Below are positions 1 to 8,829 of a stretch of DNA of 64,000 nucleotides, piece by piece. Both the position numbers and the translations under genes were made by a program. This DNA comes from Tabrizicola_A sp965284335 (lineage in GTDB: Bacteria; Pseudomonadota; Alphaproteobacteria; Rhodobacterales; Rhodobacteraceae). The DNA is taken from the NCBI RefSeq assembly GCF_965284335.1, contig NZ_OZ260076.1; one strand, written 5' to 3'. Each line of letters opens with the position of its first letter. Position 1 is the first letter of the stretch. The notes under the pieces were generated by a model that did not search any database, was not told the origin of the DNA, and saw only the letters and a program-made list of their open reading frames with translations.

Positions 1-1068
1 GACATGACGACCCATACCGTCTTGATGGACAAGAACGGCAATGTCCCGGTGCCGCCCGCCTCGATGTCAAAGCTGATGACCATCTACATGCTGCTGGAAG
101 CGCTGCGTGATGGCCGGGTGACGATGGAGACAACCTTTGGCGTATCATCGCGCGCGAGGGAAATGACCGCGCGCGGCGGCTCGACCATGTATCTGCAAGA
201 GGGCGACCGGCCCACGGTGCGCGATCTGTTGTATGGCATGATCGTGAATTCCGGCAATGACGCCTGTATTGTCGTGGCCGAGGGTTTGGCGGGCAGCGAA
301 GAGGCGTTTTCCGCCCAAATGACGGCGCGTGGGCGCGAATTGGGCATGGAACACTCCAACTTTGCCAATTCATCAGGCTGGCCCGATCCCAGCCACCGCA
401 TGAGCATGCGCGACCTTGGCATCTTGTCGCGCATCTTGATCGAAGAGTTTCCCGAACATTATCCGATGTTTGCCGAAACCTCTTACAATTACAAAGACCG
501 CGCCCCTGCCAATGCCGCCAACCGCAACCCGCTGTTGCGGCTGGGGGTTGGGGCGGATGGGTTGAAAACCGGCCATACCTCGGAGGCAGGTTACGGTCTG
601 GTCGGCAGCGTCAAGCAAGGTGAGCGGCGGATCATCTTTGCCTTTTCCGGCACCGCAAGCGACAAGGCACGCGCCGAAGAGGCCGAGCGGATCACCTCTT
701 GGGCGTTTCGGCAGTTTTCCTTGAAAACGCTGGCAAAATCGGGGGTCCGGCTGGCCGAAGCTCCGGTGCATCTGGGCGAGGTGAACGCGGTTGGTTTGGT
801 TCCGGCGGAAGATATCCGGGTTTTGCTGCCCGCGATCGCCCAAGGCGATCTCAAGGCCGAGGTGGTGTATTCCGGGCCCTTTAGCGCGCCAATCGCGGCG
901 GGCACGGTGCTGGGCGAGGTGGTGATCGAGGTGCCTGAACTGGGCACAACGCGGGTGCCTTTGCTGGCCGAGGCCGATGTGGCCAAGGGGGGCTTTTGGG
1001 TGCGGCTGAAGGCGGCAGCCTCGGCTTTGCAAGATCGCTATCTTGGCGATGAAGCCCCGGCAAGCTGA
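1..1068 (+). CDS. dacC: D-alanyl-D-alanine carboxypeptidase (PBP5/6 type), 5' end outside window
   Basis: Serine DD-peptidase that removes the terminal D-Ala from peptidoglycan pentapeptides in the periplasm. Counting from the first ATG in the window (base 4), the SxxK active-site motif is SMSK at residues 20-23. The second motif is SGN (in VNSGNDA) and the third is KTG (in GLKTGHTSEAGYG); all three are intact. A C-terminal PBP5-like beta domain follows. The open frame runs off the left edge with a sense codon, and the region before SxxK is far too short for this family, so the signal peptide and true start lie upstream. This is a window edge, not a truncation. Its TGA overlaps the ATG of tmk by one base (TGATG), which suggests co-translation with the downstream genes. 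The gene could be named dacC or dacA; the family assignment is secure. Confidence 0.93.
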   Translation, partial: DMTTHTVLMDKNGNVPVPPASMSKLMTIYMLLEALRDGRVTMETTFGVSSRAREMTARGGSTMYLQEGDRPTVRDLLYGMIVNSGNDACIVVAEGLAGSEEAFSAQMTARGRELGMEHSNFANSSGWPDPSHRMSMRDLGILSRILIEEFPEHYPMFAETSYNYKDRAPANAANRNPLLRLGVGADGLKTGHTSEAGYGLVGSVKQGERRIIFAFSGTASDKARAEEAERITSWAFRQFSLKTLAKSGVRLAEAPVHLGEVNAVGLVPAEDIRVLLPAIAQGDLKAEVVYSGPFSAPIAAGTVLGEVVIEVPELGTTRVPLLAEADVAKGGFWVRLKAAASALQDRYLGDEAPAS

Positions 1069-1700
1069 TGGGACAAGGCGCGTTCCTGTCCTTTGAAGGC
1101 ATTGATGGTTCCGGCAAATCCACCCAAGCGCGGGGCCTTGCTGCCGCATTGCGCCGTGATGGCCACAGCGTGACCTTAACCCGCGAGCCGGGCGGCAGCC
1201 CCGGTGCCGAGGAAATTCGCCGTCTGGTGCTGGAGGGCGAGGCCGACCGCTGGTCTCCGCAGACGGAATTGTTGCTGTTCACCGCCGCGCGCCGGGATCA
1301 TCTGGAAAAGACGATCCGCCCCGCCATTCAGCGCGGAGAGGTGGTGATTTCAGATCGTTTTGCCGACAGCACGCGGATGTATCAGGGGCTGACGCGCGGC
1401 AATCTGGCGGCCGAGGTGGATGCGCTGCATGAGTTGATGATCGGGGTTGAACCCGATTTGACCTTTCTGATCGACATTCCCCCCGAGGCAGGCCTTGCCC
1501 GCGCCACGGCGCGTGCCGGGGCTGAGATGCGGTTTGAAGGCATGGGGCTTGAGGTGCAGACCCTCGCCCGCAATGGGTTTTTGGCCTTGGCAGCACAAGA
1601 GCCTGCCCGGTTTCGGGTGATTGATGGCCACCGCCCCGAGGCCGAGGTGAGTGCCGAGGTCTATGACATCGCGCAGCGCTGGCTGGCGGCGCGGGGGTAA
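1068..1700 (+). CDS. tmk: Thymidylate kinase
   Basis: Phosphorylates dTMP to dTDP in the cytosol for DNA synthesis. The 210 residues are normal for Tmk. The P-loop is FEGIDGSGKST at residues 9-19, and the DR(Y/F) motif that contacts substrate is seen as SDRFADSTRMYQG near residue 95. The start ATG overlaps the upstream carboxypeptidase stop by one base. holB follows after ten bases, the usual tmk-holB-tatD arrangement of alphaproteobacteria. Confidence 0.95.
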   Translation: MGQGAFLSFEGIDGSGKSTQARGLAAALRRDGHSVTLTREPGGSPGAEEIRRLVLEGEADRWSPQTELLLFTAARRDHLEKTIRPAIQRGEVVISDRFADSTRMYQGLTRGNLAAEVDALHELMIGVEPDLTFLIDIPPEAGLARATARAGAEMRFEGMGLEVQTLARNGFLALAAQEPARFRVIDGHRPEAEVSAEVYDIAQRWLAARG

Positions 1701-1710
1701 GCGGCGGGCG

Positions 1711-2841
1711 ATGAAAGAGGTGGATATCCCCGAGCCCGATTGCATCGACGGCGCACCGCACCCGCGGATGACCCCGCGGCTTTTGGGCCAAGAGGCGGCG
1801 GAAGCCAGCTTTTTGCAGGCCTTTAGCGCAGGGCGGCTGCATCATGGCTGGCTGATCACCGGGCCGCGCGGGGTGGGAAAGGCGACGCTGGCCTGGCGGC
1901 TGGCGCGGTTCTTGCTGGCCACGCCTGACGAGGATGGCGGCATGTTTGCCGCCCCGCCCTCTGAGACGTTGGATATTCCCGACAGCCACCCCGTGGCGCG
2001 GCGGATGATCGCCCTGTCAGAGCCGCGCCTGTTCTTGCTGCGCCGGGCCTATGACGAGAAAAAGGCCAAGTTGCAGGACGTGATCTCGGTGGACGAGGTG
2101 CGCAAGATGAAAAGCTTTTTCACCCTCTCTGCCGCAGATGGCGGGCGTCGGGTGGCGATCATCGATGCGGTGGATGAGATGAACCCGGCCGCCGCCAATG
2201 CGCTGTTGAAGCTGCTGGAAGAGCCGCCAAAAGCGGTGACGATGATCCTGATCAGCCACCAGCCCGCGCGGCTGTTGCCCACCATCCGCTCGCGTTGTCG
2301 CGCGTTGCGGCTGGGGCCTTTGTCAGCGCAGGATCTGTCGGATGCGCTGACCATGGCAGGCGGCGCGGTGGCGCCTGAAGACCGGGTTGCGCTGGCCGAA
2401 CTGGCGGGCGGGTCGGTCGGCGAGGCCTTTGCGATGACCAATCTTGAGGGGCTGGAGCTTTATGCCCGCCTGATCAAGCTGATGGGCAGCCTGCCCCGGC
2501 TGGACCGGGTGCAGGCGCTGGCCTTTGCCGAGGCGGGGGCGGGCCGGGGTGCTGAGGCGCAGTTTGATCTGATTGTCATGCTGATGGATCTGTTTCTGGC
2601 CCGTCTGGCCAGCGCCGGCACGCGCGGGGTGGCCCCGCCCGAAGCCGCACCCGGGGAGGCCTCGCTGATTGCGCGGCTGGCCCCCAGCCCTTGGGCGGCG
2701 CGCGAATGGGCGAGTTTGGCCCAGTCTTTGGGCCTGCGGGCAAGGCGGGGCCGGTCGGTGAACCTTGACCCTGCCGCACTTCTCATGGATATGCTTTTGA
2801 AGATCGATGAGGCGGCGGCGGCATTGTCTCGGCCATCCTGA
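1711..2841 (+). CDS. holB: DNA polymerase III subunit delta prime
   Basis: Clamp-loader subunit delta', a structural AAA+ member of the complex that loads the beta clamp. The frame is open from 1651, but the ATG at 1711 is preferred because the earlier part overlaps tmk and reads as low-complexity Arg/Ser. This gives 376 residues. The Walker-A-like motif is GPRGVGKAT (canonical GKT altered to GKA, as is common in delta'). ALLKLLEEPP and SRCR motifs typical of the HolB/DnaX family follow near residues 150-185. Neighbours tmk and tatD support the call. Confidence 0.92.
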   Translation: MKEVDIPEPDCIDGAPHPRMTPRLLGQEAAEASFLQAFSAGRLHHGWLITGPRGVGKATLAWRLARFLLATPDEDGGMFAAPPSETLDIPDSHPVARRMIALSEPRLFLLRRAYDEKKAKLQDVISVDEVRKMKSFFTLSAADGGRRVAIIDAVDEMNPAAANALLKLLEEPPKAVTMILISHQPARLLPTIRSRCRALRLGPLSAQDLSDALTMAGGAVAPEDRVALAELAGGSVGEAFAMTNLEGLELYARLIKLMGSLPRLDRVQALAFAEAGAGRGAEAQFDLIVMLMDLFLARLASAGTRGVAPPEAAPGEASLIARLAPSPWAAREWASLAQSLGLRARRGRSVNLDPAALLMDMLLKIDEAAAALSRPS

Positions 2842-2864
2842 TCGCGGTGTCCCCGGTGACCCAA

Positions 2865-2920
2865 GCCCGGGGGTTTCACACCCCCGGACCCCCGTGGGAT
2901 ATTTGGGCCACATTGAAGGC
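2865..2920 (+). repeat. Dispersed intergenic hairpin/GGATATTT repeat, copy 1
   Basis: A perfect 8-bp stem CCGGGGGT/ACCCCCGG (2867-2874 with 2880-2887, loop TTCAC) is followed by GGACCCCCGTGGGATATTT and GGCCACATTGAAGG. Two close copies occur at 31141-31209 and 37931-37979, with a degenerate one at 8783-8826. Here it lies between the holB stop and the tatD start. It may act as a terminator or processing site; its function is unknown. Confidence 0.75.
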
Positions 2921-2941
2921 AGTAGGCCTTGGAGTGAAGAC

Positions 2942-3745
2942 GTGACGCCTCCTGAACTTGTCGACAGCCACTGCCATCTGGATTTTGCCGATTTCGACGC
3001 CGATCTGCCGGAGATTCTGGCGCGGGCCCGGGCGGCGGGGGTGCGGCGGATGGTGAGCATCTGCACCAAGCCCGCCAATGAGCCAAAGGTCCGCGCGATT
3101 GCCGAGGCGCATGAGGGTGTGTTTTACGCGATGGGCCTGCATCCGATGAGTGTGGGCGAATGCCCGCCCCTGTCGGTGGATGATCTGGTGGCCTCTGCGC
3201 GCCATCCCAAGATGGTGGGGATTGGCGAGACGGGGTTGGATTATCATTACACCCCCGACAGTGCTGAGGCGCAAAAGCAGTCCTTGCGGCTGCATATCGA
3301 GGCAGCGCAGGGCACCGGCCTGCCCTTGATCATCCATGCCCGTGCGGCGGACGCGGATATGGAGGCGATCTTGGCCGAGGGCATGGCACGGCAGCCCTAT
3401 TCTTGCGTCATGCATTGCTTTTCGTCCGGCGCGCGACTGGCCGAGGCAGCTTTGGAGATGGGGTTTTACCTGTCGATGTCGGGGATTGCGACCTTTCCGA
3501 AATCGGGTGAGCTGCGCGAGATCTTTGCCCGCGCACCGCTGAGCCGGATTTTGGTCGAGACCGATAGCCCCTATCTTGCCCCGGTGCCCTATCGGGGGCG
3601 GCGCAATGAGCCGGCCTATACCGCCTTTACCGCCAAGACCGGGGCGCAGGTCTTTGGGGTGTCTGAGGCCGAATTTGCCGCCGCCACCACCGCCAATTTT
3701 GACCGTCTTTTCACAAAGGCCGCGCGGGCGGCCAAGGCGGCGTAG
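2942..3745 (+). CDS. tatD: TatD family metal-dependent deoxyribonuclease
   Basis: Metal-dependent hydrolase with a TIM-barrel amidohydrolase fold; TatD proteins are 3'-5' DNases or RNases. A GTG start at 2942 is chosen: it has GGAG at 2931-2934 with 7-base spacing and gives the family N-terminus VDSHCHLDF, whereas the open frame upstream runs through the intergenic repeat. Visible metal-site motifs are HCHLD near residue 8, GETGLDYHY, the HARAAD and MHCFSSG segments, and ETDSPYLAP. The 267 residues are usual for TatD. The next gene starts one base after this stop codon. Confidence 0.93.
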   Translation: MTPPELVDSHCHLDFADFDADLPEILARARAAGVRRMVSICTKPANEPKVRAIAEAHEGVFYAMGLHPMSVGECPPLSVDDLVASARHPKMVGIGETGLDYHYTPDSAEAQKQSLRLHIEAAQGTGLPLIIHARAADADMEAILAEGMARQPYSCVMHCFSSGARLAEAALEMGFYLSMSGIATFPKSGELREIFARAPLSRILVETDSPYLAPVPYRGRRNEPAYTAFTAKTGAQVFGVSEAEFAAATTANFDRLFTKAARAAKAA

Positions 3746-3746
3746 C

Positions 3747-4550
3747 ATGGCGCGTCTTCGGTTCACCATTTTGGGCTGTGGATCGTCGGGCGGGGTGCCG
3801 CGTCTGGGCGGTGATTGGGGCGAATGTGATCCCGCAAACCGCAAGAACCGCCGCCGCCGCTGTTCGATGTTGGTCGAGCAGGTGGGAGATGCCGGTGTGA
3901 CGCGGGTGTTGATCGACACCTCGCCCGATATGCGCGACCAACTGTTGGATGCGGGTGTCGGCACGCTGGATGGCGTCGTTTACACCCATTCCCATGCCGA
4001 TCATGTTCATGGCATCGACGATCTGCGCCAGATCGTGTTCAACCTGCGCAACCGCCTGCCGGTCTGGGCGGATGGGCCGACGCAAGAGGCGCTGTTGTCA
4101 CGCTTTGCCTATGCCTTTGTGCAGCCTTCGGGCAGCCCCTATCCGCCGATTTTGGATTTGAACACCATTGACGGCGCCTTTGAGGTGCGCGGCGCGGGGG
4201 GGGCGATTGGGTTTCAGCCCTTTGAGGTGGATCACGGGTCGATGGCGGCCTTGGGGTTTCGCATTGGGGGATTGGCCTATTTGCCCGATGTGGTGGCGAT
4301 CCCCGAGCCAGCTTGGACGCAATTGCAGGGGTTGGACTATTGGGTGCTGGACGCGCTGCGCCGCAAGCCGCATCCGACCCATGCGCATCTGGCGCTGGCG
4401 CTGGAGTGGATTGACCGGGCGCGCCCTGCAAAGGCGGTGATCACGAACATGCATCTCGACATGGATTATGACACGTTGATGGGCGAATTGCCGCCCCAGA
4501 TCCGCCCCGCCTATGACGGCATGGTGATTGAGCTGAACAGCCCGACATGA
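3747..4550 (+). CDS. MBL-fold metallohydrolase, PhnP-like
   Basis: Metallo-beta-lactamase-fold hydrolase, probably a phosphodiesterase of the PhnP type. The ATG at 3747 gives the family N-terminus FTILGCGSSGGVPRLGG; the longer open frame overlaps tatD and is rejected. The metal-binding HxHxDH motif is HSHADH near residue 78. Further ligands are suggested by DHG in the middle and by HAHL and NMHLDMDYD near the end. A Cys/Arg-rich stretch (CDPANRKNRRRRC) follows the N-terminal Gly motif, as in this subgroup. It is tightly linked to tatD, and its end overlaps the next ATG by four bases (ATGA). The substrate cannot be read from the sequence. Confidence 0.85.
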   Translation: MARLRFTILGCGSSGGVPRLGGDWGECDPANRKNRRRRCSMLVEQVGDAGVTRVLIDTSPDMRDQLLDAGVGTLDGVVYTHSHADHVHGIDDLRQIVFNLRNRLPVWADGPTQEALLSRFAYAFVQPSGSPYPPILDLNTIDGAFEVRGAGGAIGFQPFEVDHGSMAALGFRIGGLAYLPDVVAIPEPAWTQLQGLDYWVLDALRRKPHPTHAHLALALEWIDRARPAKAVITNMHLDMDYDTLMGELPPQIRPAYDGMVIELNSPT

Positions 4551-5488
4551 GCGTGCTTTTGGACGTTGTGTTGCCGGTGTTTCTGGTCATCGGCTTTGGC
4601 TGGGTCGCGGCATGGCGGGCTTGGATTTCGCAAGACGCGATTGATGGGATCATGCGGTTTGCCCAAAGCTTTGCCTTGCCGGTCTTGCTGTTCAAGGGGG
4701 TGGCCGCGCTGAACCTGACGGCGGCCTTTCAGCCGGGGTTGATGCTGTCGTTCTACATCGGCGCCTTTTCTGGCTTTGCCTTTGGCTTTGCAGGCGCGCG
4801 GTTTGTGTTCAGGCGCCCATTGACCGATTGCGTGGCCATTGCCTTTGCCTGCACCTTTTCCAATTCGCTGCTGTTGGGCGTGCCGATCACCGAGCGCGCC
4901 TATGGCGCGGCGGCTTTGGCCGGCAATTTCGCCATCATCTCAATCCATGCGCCGCTGATCTATTCGGTGGGGATTATCGCGATGGAATGGGCCCGCTCTC
5001 ACGAGGCGGGGGGCAAGGGGCCGGGCGAGATCGCGATGCAGGTGCTGCGCGGTGTCATCAGCCAGCCCTTGCTGATCGGCATCGCCTGCGGCTTTGCGGT
5101 CAATCTGTCGGGGGTGACGAAGCCTGAGTTCTTTTCGGCCGCCGTGGATATGGTGGCCGGGGCCGGATTGCCGGCGGCCTTGTTCGGGCTGGGGGGCGTG
5201 TTATGGCGCTATCGGCCCGAGGGCGACAAGGGCGCGATTGCGATGGTGGTGTTTGCCAGCCTTGTCCTGCATCCGATGATCGCTTACGGCCTTGCGCGCT
5301 TTGGCTTTGGGCTGGGTGTTGATGCGCTGCGGTCGATCACGCTGACCGCCGCCATGGCGCCGGGGGTCAATGCCTATGTCTTTGCCAATATGTATGGGGT
5401 GGGCAAGCGGGTTTCGGCCAGCGCCGTGCTGGTGGCGACGGGATTGTCGATCTTTACCACCTGGGGCTGGTTGAACCTGCTGCCCTGA
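4547..5488 (+). CDS. AEC family (auxin efflux carrier-like) transporter
   Basis: Inner-membrane permease of the AEC family, which includes bacterial carriers for malonate, malate and other small acids. The 313 residues are dominated by hydrophobic helices (roughly ten), starting directly with LLDVVLPVFLVIGFGWVAAW and ending with an amphipathic-hydrophobic tail. A conserved-looking motif NSLLLGVPITERAYG lies near residue 105. The start ATG overlaps the preceding stop (ATGA), so it is probably translationally coupled. The substrate is unknown. It is the last gene of the leftmost plus-strand run and converges on the agmatinase-family gene. Confidence 0.88.
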   Translation: MSVLLDVVLPVFLVIGFGWVAAWRAWISQDAIDGIMRFAQSFALPVLLFKGVAALNLTAAFQPGLMLSFYIGAFSGFAFGFAGARFVFRRPLTDCVAIAFACTFSNSLLLGVPITERAYGAAALAGNFAIISIHAPLIYSVGIIAMEWARSHEAGGKGPGEIAMQVLRGVISQPLLIGIACGFAVNLSGVTKPEFFSAAVDMVAGAGLPAALFGLGGVLWRYRPEGDKGAIAMVVFASLVLHPMIAYGLARFGFGLGVDALRSITLTAAMAPGVNAYVFANMYGVGKRVSASAVLVATGLSIFTTWGWLNLLP

Positions 5489-5526
5489 GGCCCGGATGGC
5501 GGCGCCCGCCTCGCGAAAGCTGTTAC

Positions 5527-6483
5527 CTAGCGAAAGCCCTTGGCGTGGAAGATGAAGCCTAGGAAGTTCAGCAAGACCTGCGCGGCCAGAATCTGGGTGG
5601 ATTGGCTGGGGTCATAATCGGGGGCGACCTCGACCAGATCCATGCCCACAACCTCATAGTTGCGCGCGACGTGCTGCAACAGCTCCAACACTTCGTAATA
5701 GAGAAAGCCGCCGTGGCTGGGCGTGCCCGTGCCCGGCGCGATGGAGGGACAAAAGCCATCAATGTCGATGGTGACATAAACGCGCGCACCTTTGGGGATG
5801 CGGGCGGCCACGCCTTCGGCGCCCAAAGCGCGGAACTGGCGGACCGACAGGATGTCATCGCCCATGCGGCGCGCGGCGTCATAGCCGTCTTTGGCGGTGG
5901 AGGAGACGTTGCGAATGCCCACGGCGGTGATGCCTTTGACATAGTCCTTTTCCGCCGCCCGGCGCATCGGGCTGCCATGGCCCACCTTCACCCCGTGGCG
6001 CTCATCCACGAAATCGAGATGGGCGTCGATTTGCAGGATATGGATATCGCCGTGGCCTTCAAAGGCCTGAATACAAGGGATATTCACCGAATGATCGCCG
6101 CCGATCACCACGGGCAGCGCCCCGGCTTTCAAGATCGCCTCGACGCCTGCGCGGATATTGGCGTGGCTTTTGGTGGTATCGGTGTGGACGATATCAGCAT
6201 CGCCGATGTCCACGATCCGCACCGATTGCGGCAGATAGGTGCAATCATCCTCGTGGTCATAAGCCCCGGCATGGCCAAAGGAAAACAGCGTGGAGGCCTC
6301 GCGCACCGCGCGGGGGCCAAAGCGGGCTCCGGCGCGGAATTGGGTGCCAAAGTCAAAGGGCGCGCCCAAGACAGCCACCTCGGCGTTGATCTTGGACCAA
6401 TCCTCGACGTAAGGGCGCTTGCCAAAGGTCGATATTCCGACGAAGGGCAGATTAAGCCGCCCGGTTTCGTAGCTGTTGGCCAT
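5527..6483 (-). CDS. speB: Agmatinase/guanidinobutyrase family ureohydrolase
   Basis: Hydrolyses a guanidino compound to urea and an amine (agmatine to putrescine in SpeB). The binuclear manganese motifs are all present: GGDHS (His131), DAHLD (Asp153, His155, Asp157) and DIDGF (Asp240, Asp242). The 318 residues fit the family. The ribosome site AAGGGGG precedes the ATG. It is the last gene of a minus-strand operon after a polyamine-type ABC importer, which suggests that the imported substrate is agmatine or a related guanidino compound. Agmatinase and guanidinobutyrase cannot be separated by motif alone. Confidence 0.88.
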   Translation of the reverse strand: MANSYETGRLNLPFVGISTFGKRPYVEDWSKINAEVAVLGAPFDFGTQFRAGARFGPRAVREASTLFSFGHAGAYDHEDDCTYLPQSVRIVDIGDADIVHTDTTKSHANIRAGVEAILKAGALPVVIGGDHSVNIPCIQAFEGHGDIHILQIDAHLDFVDERHGVKVGHGSPMRRAAEKDYVKGITAVGIRNVSSTAKDGYDAARRMGDDILSVRQFRALGAEGVAARIPKGARVYVTIDIDGFCPSIAPGTGTPSHGGFLYYEVLELLQHVARNYEVVGMDLVEVAPDYDPSQSTQILAAQVLLNFLGFIFHAKGFR

Positions 6484-6513
6484 GATGCCCCCTTGAAGGA
6501 ACGAAGGTTTCGA

Positions 6514-7485
6514 TCAGCGCGGCGTGACGCCGCGCAGACGCTCGGACCGGCGACGCAAGAGTTCGACCGTGGTCAACAACAGCACCGAGATGATCACAAG
6601 GATCGTCGCCACCGCCAGAATGGCCGGGGAAATCGCCTCGCGGATGCCGTTGAACATCTGGCGCGGGATGGTCTGCTGGTCGGGGCCTGCGATGAACAGA
6701 ACCGCCACCACCTCGTCAAACGAGGTGACAAAGGCAAAGAGCGCCCCCGAGATCACGCCGGGCAGGATCAAGGGCATCACCACCTTAAAGAAGGTCACGC
6801 GCGGATTGGCGCCAAGCGAATGTGCGGCGCGGATCAAGGACTGGTCAAAGCCCGACAGCGTGGCCGTCACGGTGATGATCACAAAGGGAATGCCCAACAC
6901 AGCATGGGCCACGATGACGCCCAGATGCGAATTGGCCAGACAGCCCTTTTCCGACAGGAACGGCCCTGTCAGGCTGGCCAGACCCGTGCCGGGTGTGACG
7001 CAGGCTTGCGAGTAGAAAAAGCTCATCCCGACGGCGATGATGATGATCGGCACGATCATCGGGCTGATCAGCAGCGCCATGATGAAACCGCGATAGGGCA
7101 TTTCAGGACGCGACAGGCCAAGGGCGGCGATGGTGCCCAGCACAGTGGCCAGAATGGTGGCCCAAAGCCCCACCCAGAACGAGTTTTTCGCCGCCTGCAC
7201 CCAAGTGGCACGATGCCAGACCTCAGACCACCACGCGCTGTCGCGCACACCGTCGGGGGCGGAATGGCCCAAGGTCAACAGGCTGTCATACCAGCGCAAG
7301 GAATAGCCATCGGGGTCAAGCGTCAGCATCTTTTCGGTAAAGGTGAAATAGGGCTCGACGTTGAACGAAAGCGGAATAACCACAAGGATCGGCGCGATCA
7401 GGAAGATAAAGATCAGCGTGCAGATCACCAGATAGGTGTAATACCAGATCCGTTCCAGCGGGGAGGCATAGGTGGGAAGTGCCAT
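6514..7485 (-). CDS. Polyamine-type ABC transporter permease (PotC/PotI-like)
   Basis: Second inner-membrane permease of a polyamine-family importer. The 323 residues contain about six membrane helices and the EAA loop (RAAHSLGANPRVTFFKVVMPLILPG) that contacts the ATPase. A strong ribosome site AAGGAGAGG precedes the ATG at 7485. It lies 14 bases after the other permease. An inserted periplasmic stretch after the first helix (residues about 45-100) is longer than in PotC. The operon order is ATPase, binding protein, permease, permease, agmatinase. Confidence 0.9.
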   Translation of the reverse strand: MALPTYASPLERIWYYTYLVICTLIFIFLIAPILVVIPLSFNVEPYFTFTEKMLTLDPDGYSLRWYDSLLTLGHSAPDGVRDSAWWSEVWHRATWVQAAKNSFWVGLWATILATVLGTIAALGLSRPEMPYRGFIMALLISPMIVPIIIIAVGMSFFYSQACVTPGTGLASLTGPFLSEKGCLANSHLGVIVAHAVLGIPFVIITVTATLSGFDQSLIRAAHSLGANPRVTFFKVVMPLILPGVISGALFAFVTSFDEVVAVLFIAGPDQQTIPRQMFNGIREAISPAILAVATILVIISVLLLTTVELLRRRSERLRGVTPR

Positions 7486-7499
7486 GATATATCCTCTCC

Positions 7500-8756
7500 T
7501 TAACCCAGTTTCAGACGGTCAATGCCGATCAGGCGGTCATAGATCCAATAGAGCGCCAAGATCGCAACCAGCAGCATGGCGGCCAAAGCAGCGGCCAAAG
7601 ACCAGTTCGAGCGGGACATGTGGAAACTGATCAGGTTCGAGATCAGCTGGCCATCAGCACCGCCGACAAGGGCGGGGGTGATGAAATAGCCAACCGCCAG
7701 AATGAAGACCAAGAGCGACCCCGCCGCGATGCCGGGCAGAGTTTGCGGCACATAGATGCGGCGGAAGGTGGTCCAAGAGGTTGCCCCAAGGCTGCGCGCG
7801 GCGCGGGCATAGCTGGGCGGGATCACCCGCATGACCGAATAGAGCGGCAAGATCATGAAGGGCAGCAAGACATGGCTCATCGCAACGATGGTGCCGGTCA
7901 TGTTATACATCATCGACAGGCGGCCATCATTGGACAGCACGCCCAGCCAGACCAAGGCGTTGTTGACGATCCCCTGTTCTTGCAAAATCGCGATCCAACT
8001 GGTGGTGCGCACCAAAAGCGATGTCCAGAAGGGCAAGAGCACAAGGATCATCAGAAGCGACGACTTGGCCATTGGCAGAACAGCCAGCAGATGCGCGATG
8101 GGGAAGGCCAGCACAAGGCAGATCAGCGTGATCAGCGCCGAGACGAGGAAGGTCTTGACGAAGAGATAGACATAGATGCGCTGGTTGTCGTCGCCTTTGG
8201 CCCAGCCGTCAGCGGTAAGCTTGCGGTCGGCGGCGACCTTGTAAAACTCGGTGGTATATTGCGAAGACGCCGCATCCATCCCGCGCCACAACACAGGCTC
8301 GCCCCACATCGGGTTCAGTTCAATCATCGCCTCTTTGAAGGGGGGCGACATATCGCCCGCGGCCCGCGCGCCTGCCTTGAACAGGCTGATGGTGCCGGGA
8401 ACGGTATAGTTCATGCGGGTGCCGGCCATGCCGGTGTTCCGGTCGGCCTGCATCTGCGCCAGATCTTTCACCAGCGCGGCATAGGCCTCTTCGGGGATAT
8501 TTGTGTAATCAATCTCGGGGTTTGCTTCGAACCAAGCTGACAGCGTGGGGGTCGATTTCGAAAAACCATCATGCTCGACCGATCGTTTCAGCATATAGCC
8601 GATCGGGATCAGGAAGGTCAGCAGAACAAAAATCAACAGCGGCAACACCAACAGAAAGGCGCGGCGTTTGGCGCGCATCTGGGCGGTGGCCAGTGCCTCT
8701 TTCAGGGGGCGGCCATCGGCGGTGGTCAGAAGTTCGGTCGCGGCGGCCTCGGTCAC
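7500..8756 (-). CDS. Polyamine-type ABC transporter permease (PotB/PotH-like)
   Basis: First permease of the importer; GTG start at 8756 with GGGGGA upstream. At 418 residues it is longer than PotB because about 140 periplasmic residues separate the first helix (residues about 33-55) from the second (from about 198). The EAA loop is ARAARSLGATSWTTFRRIYVPQTLPG. The long periplasmic insertion is typical of the branch that transports putrescine or related compounds in Rhodobacterales (family knowledge). A perfect 11-bp hairpin separates it from the binding-protein gene upstream. Confidence 0.9.
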   Translation of the reverse strand: MTEAAATELLTTADGRPLKEALATAQMRAKRRAFLLVLPLLIFVLLTFLIPIGYMLKRSVEHDGFSKSTPTLSAWFEANPEIDYTNIPEEAYAALVKDLAQMQADRNTGMAGTRMNYTVPGTISLFKAGARAAGDMSPPFKEAMIELNPMWGEPVLWRGMDAASSQYTTEFYKVAADRKLTADGWAKGDDNQRIYVYLFVKTFLVSALITLICLVLAFPIAHLLAVLPMAKSSLLMILVLLPFWTSLLVRTTSWIAILQEQGIVNNALVWLGVLSNDGRLSMMYNMTGTIVAMSHVLLPFMILPLYSVMRVIPPSYARAARSLGATSWTTFRRIYVPQTLPGIAAGSLLVFILAVGYFITPALVGGADGQLISNLISFHMSRSNWSLAAALAAMLLVAILALYWIYDRLIGIDRLKLG

Positions 8757-8782
8757 GGCGTATCCCCCATCGTCTTAAAGTC

Positions 8783-8826
8783 CGGGCGCGGGGAATACCC
8801 CCCGCGCCCGTATTTGGGCTGATGCC
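8783..8826 (-). terminator. Intercistronic hairpin between binding protein and permease genes
   Basis: A perfect 11-bp stem CGGGCGCGGGG/CCCCGCGCCCG (8783-8793 with 8800-8810, loop AATACC) sits between the binding-protein stop and the next permease start. Such hairpins often stabilise the upstream part of a transporter mRNA or attenuate read-through, so that binding protein exceeds permease. Read on the plus strand it is followed by GTATTTGGGC, a degenerate form of the dispersed GGATATTT repeat. Confidence 0.55.
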
Positions 8827-8829
8827 CGA

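Noticed and set aside
1..60. Possible N-terminally truncated pseudogene at the left edge
   Set aside because: The frame is open through base 1 and all active-site motifs are intact; it is cut by the window.
5602..7503. A 633-codon open frame on the plus strand opposite agmatinase and a permease
   Set aside because: Low-complexity His/Gly/Gln/Arg composition, no ribosome site or domain, and exactly opposite two strongly supported genes; it is a GC-bias shadow.
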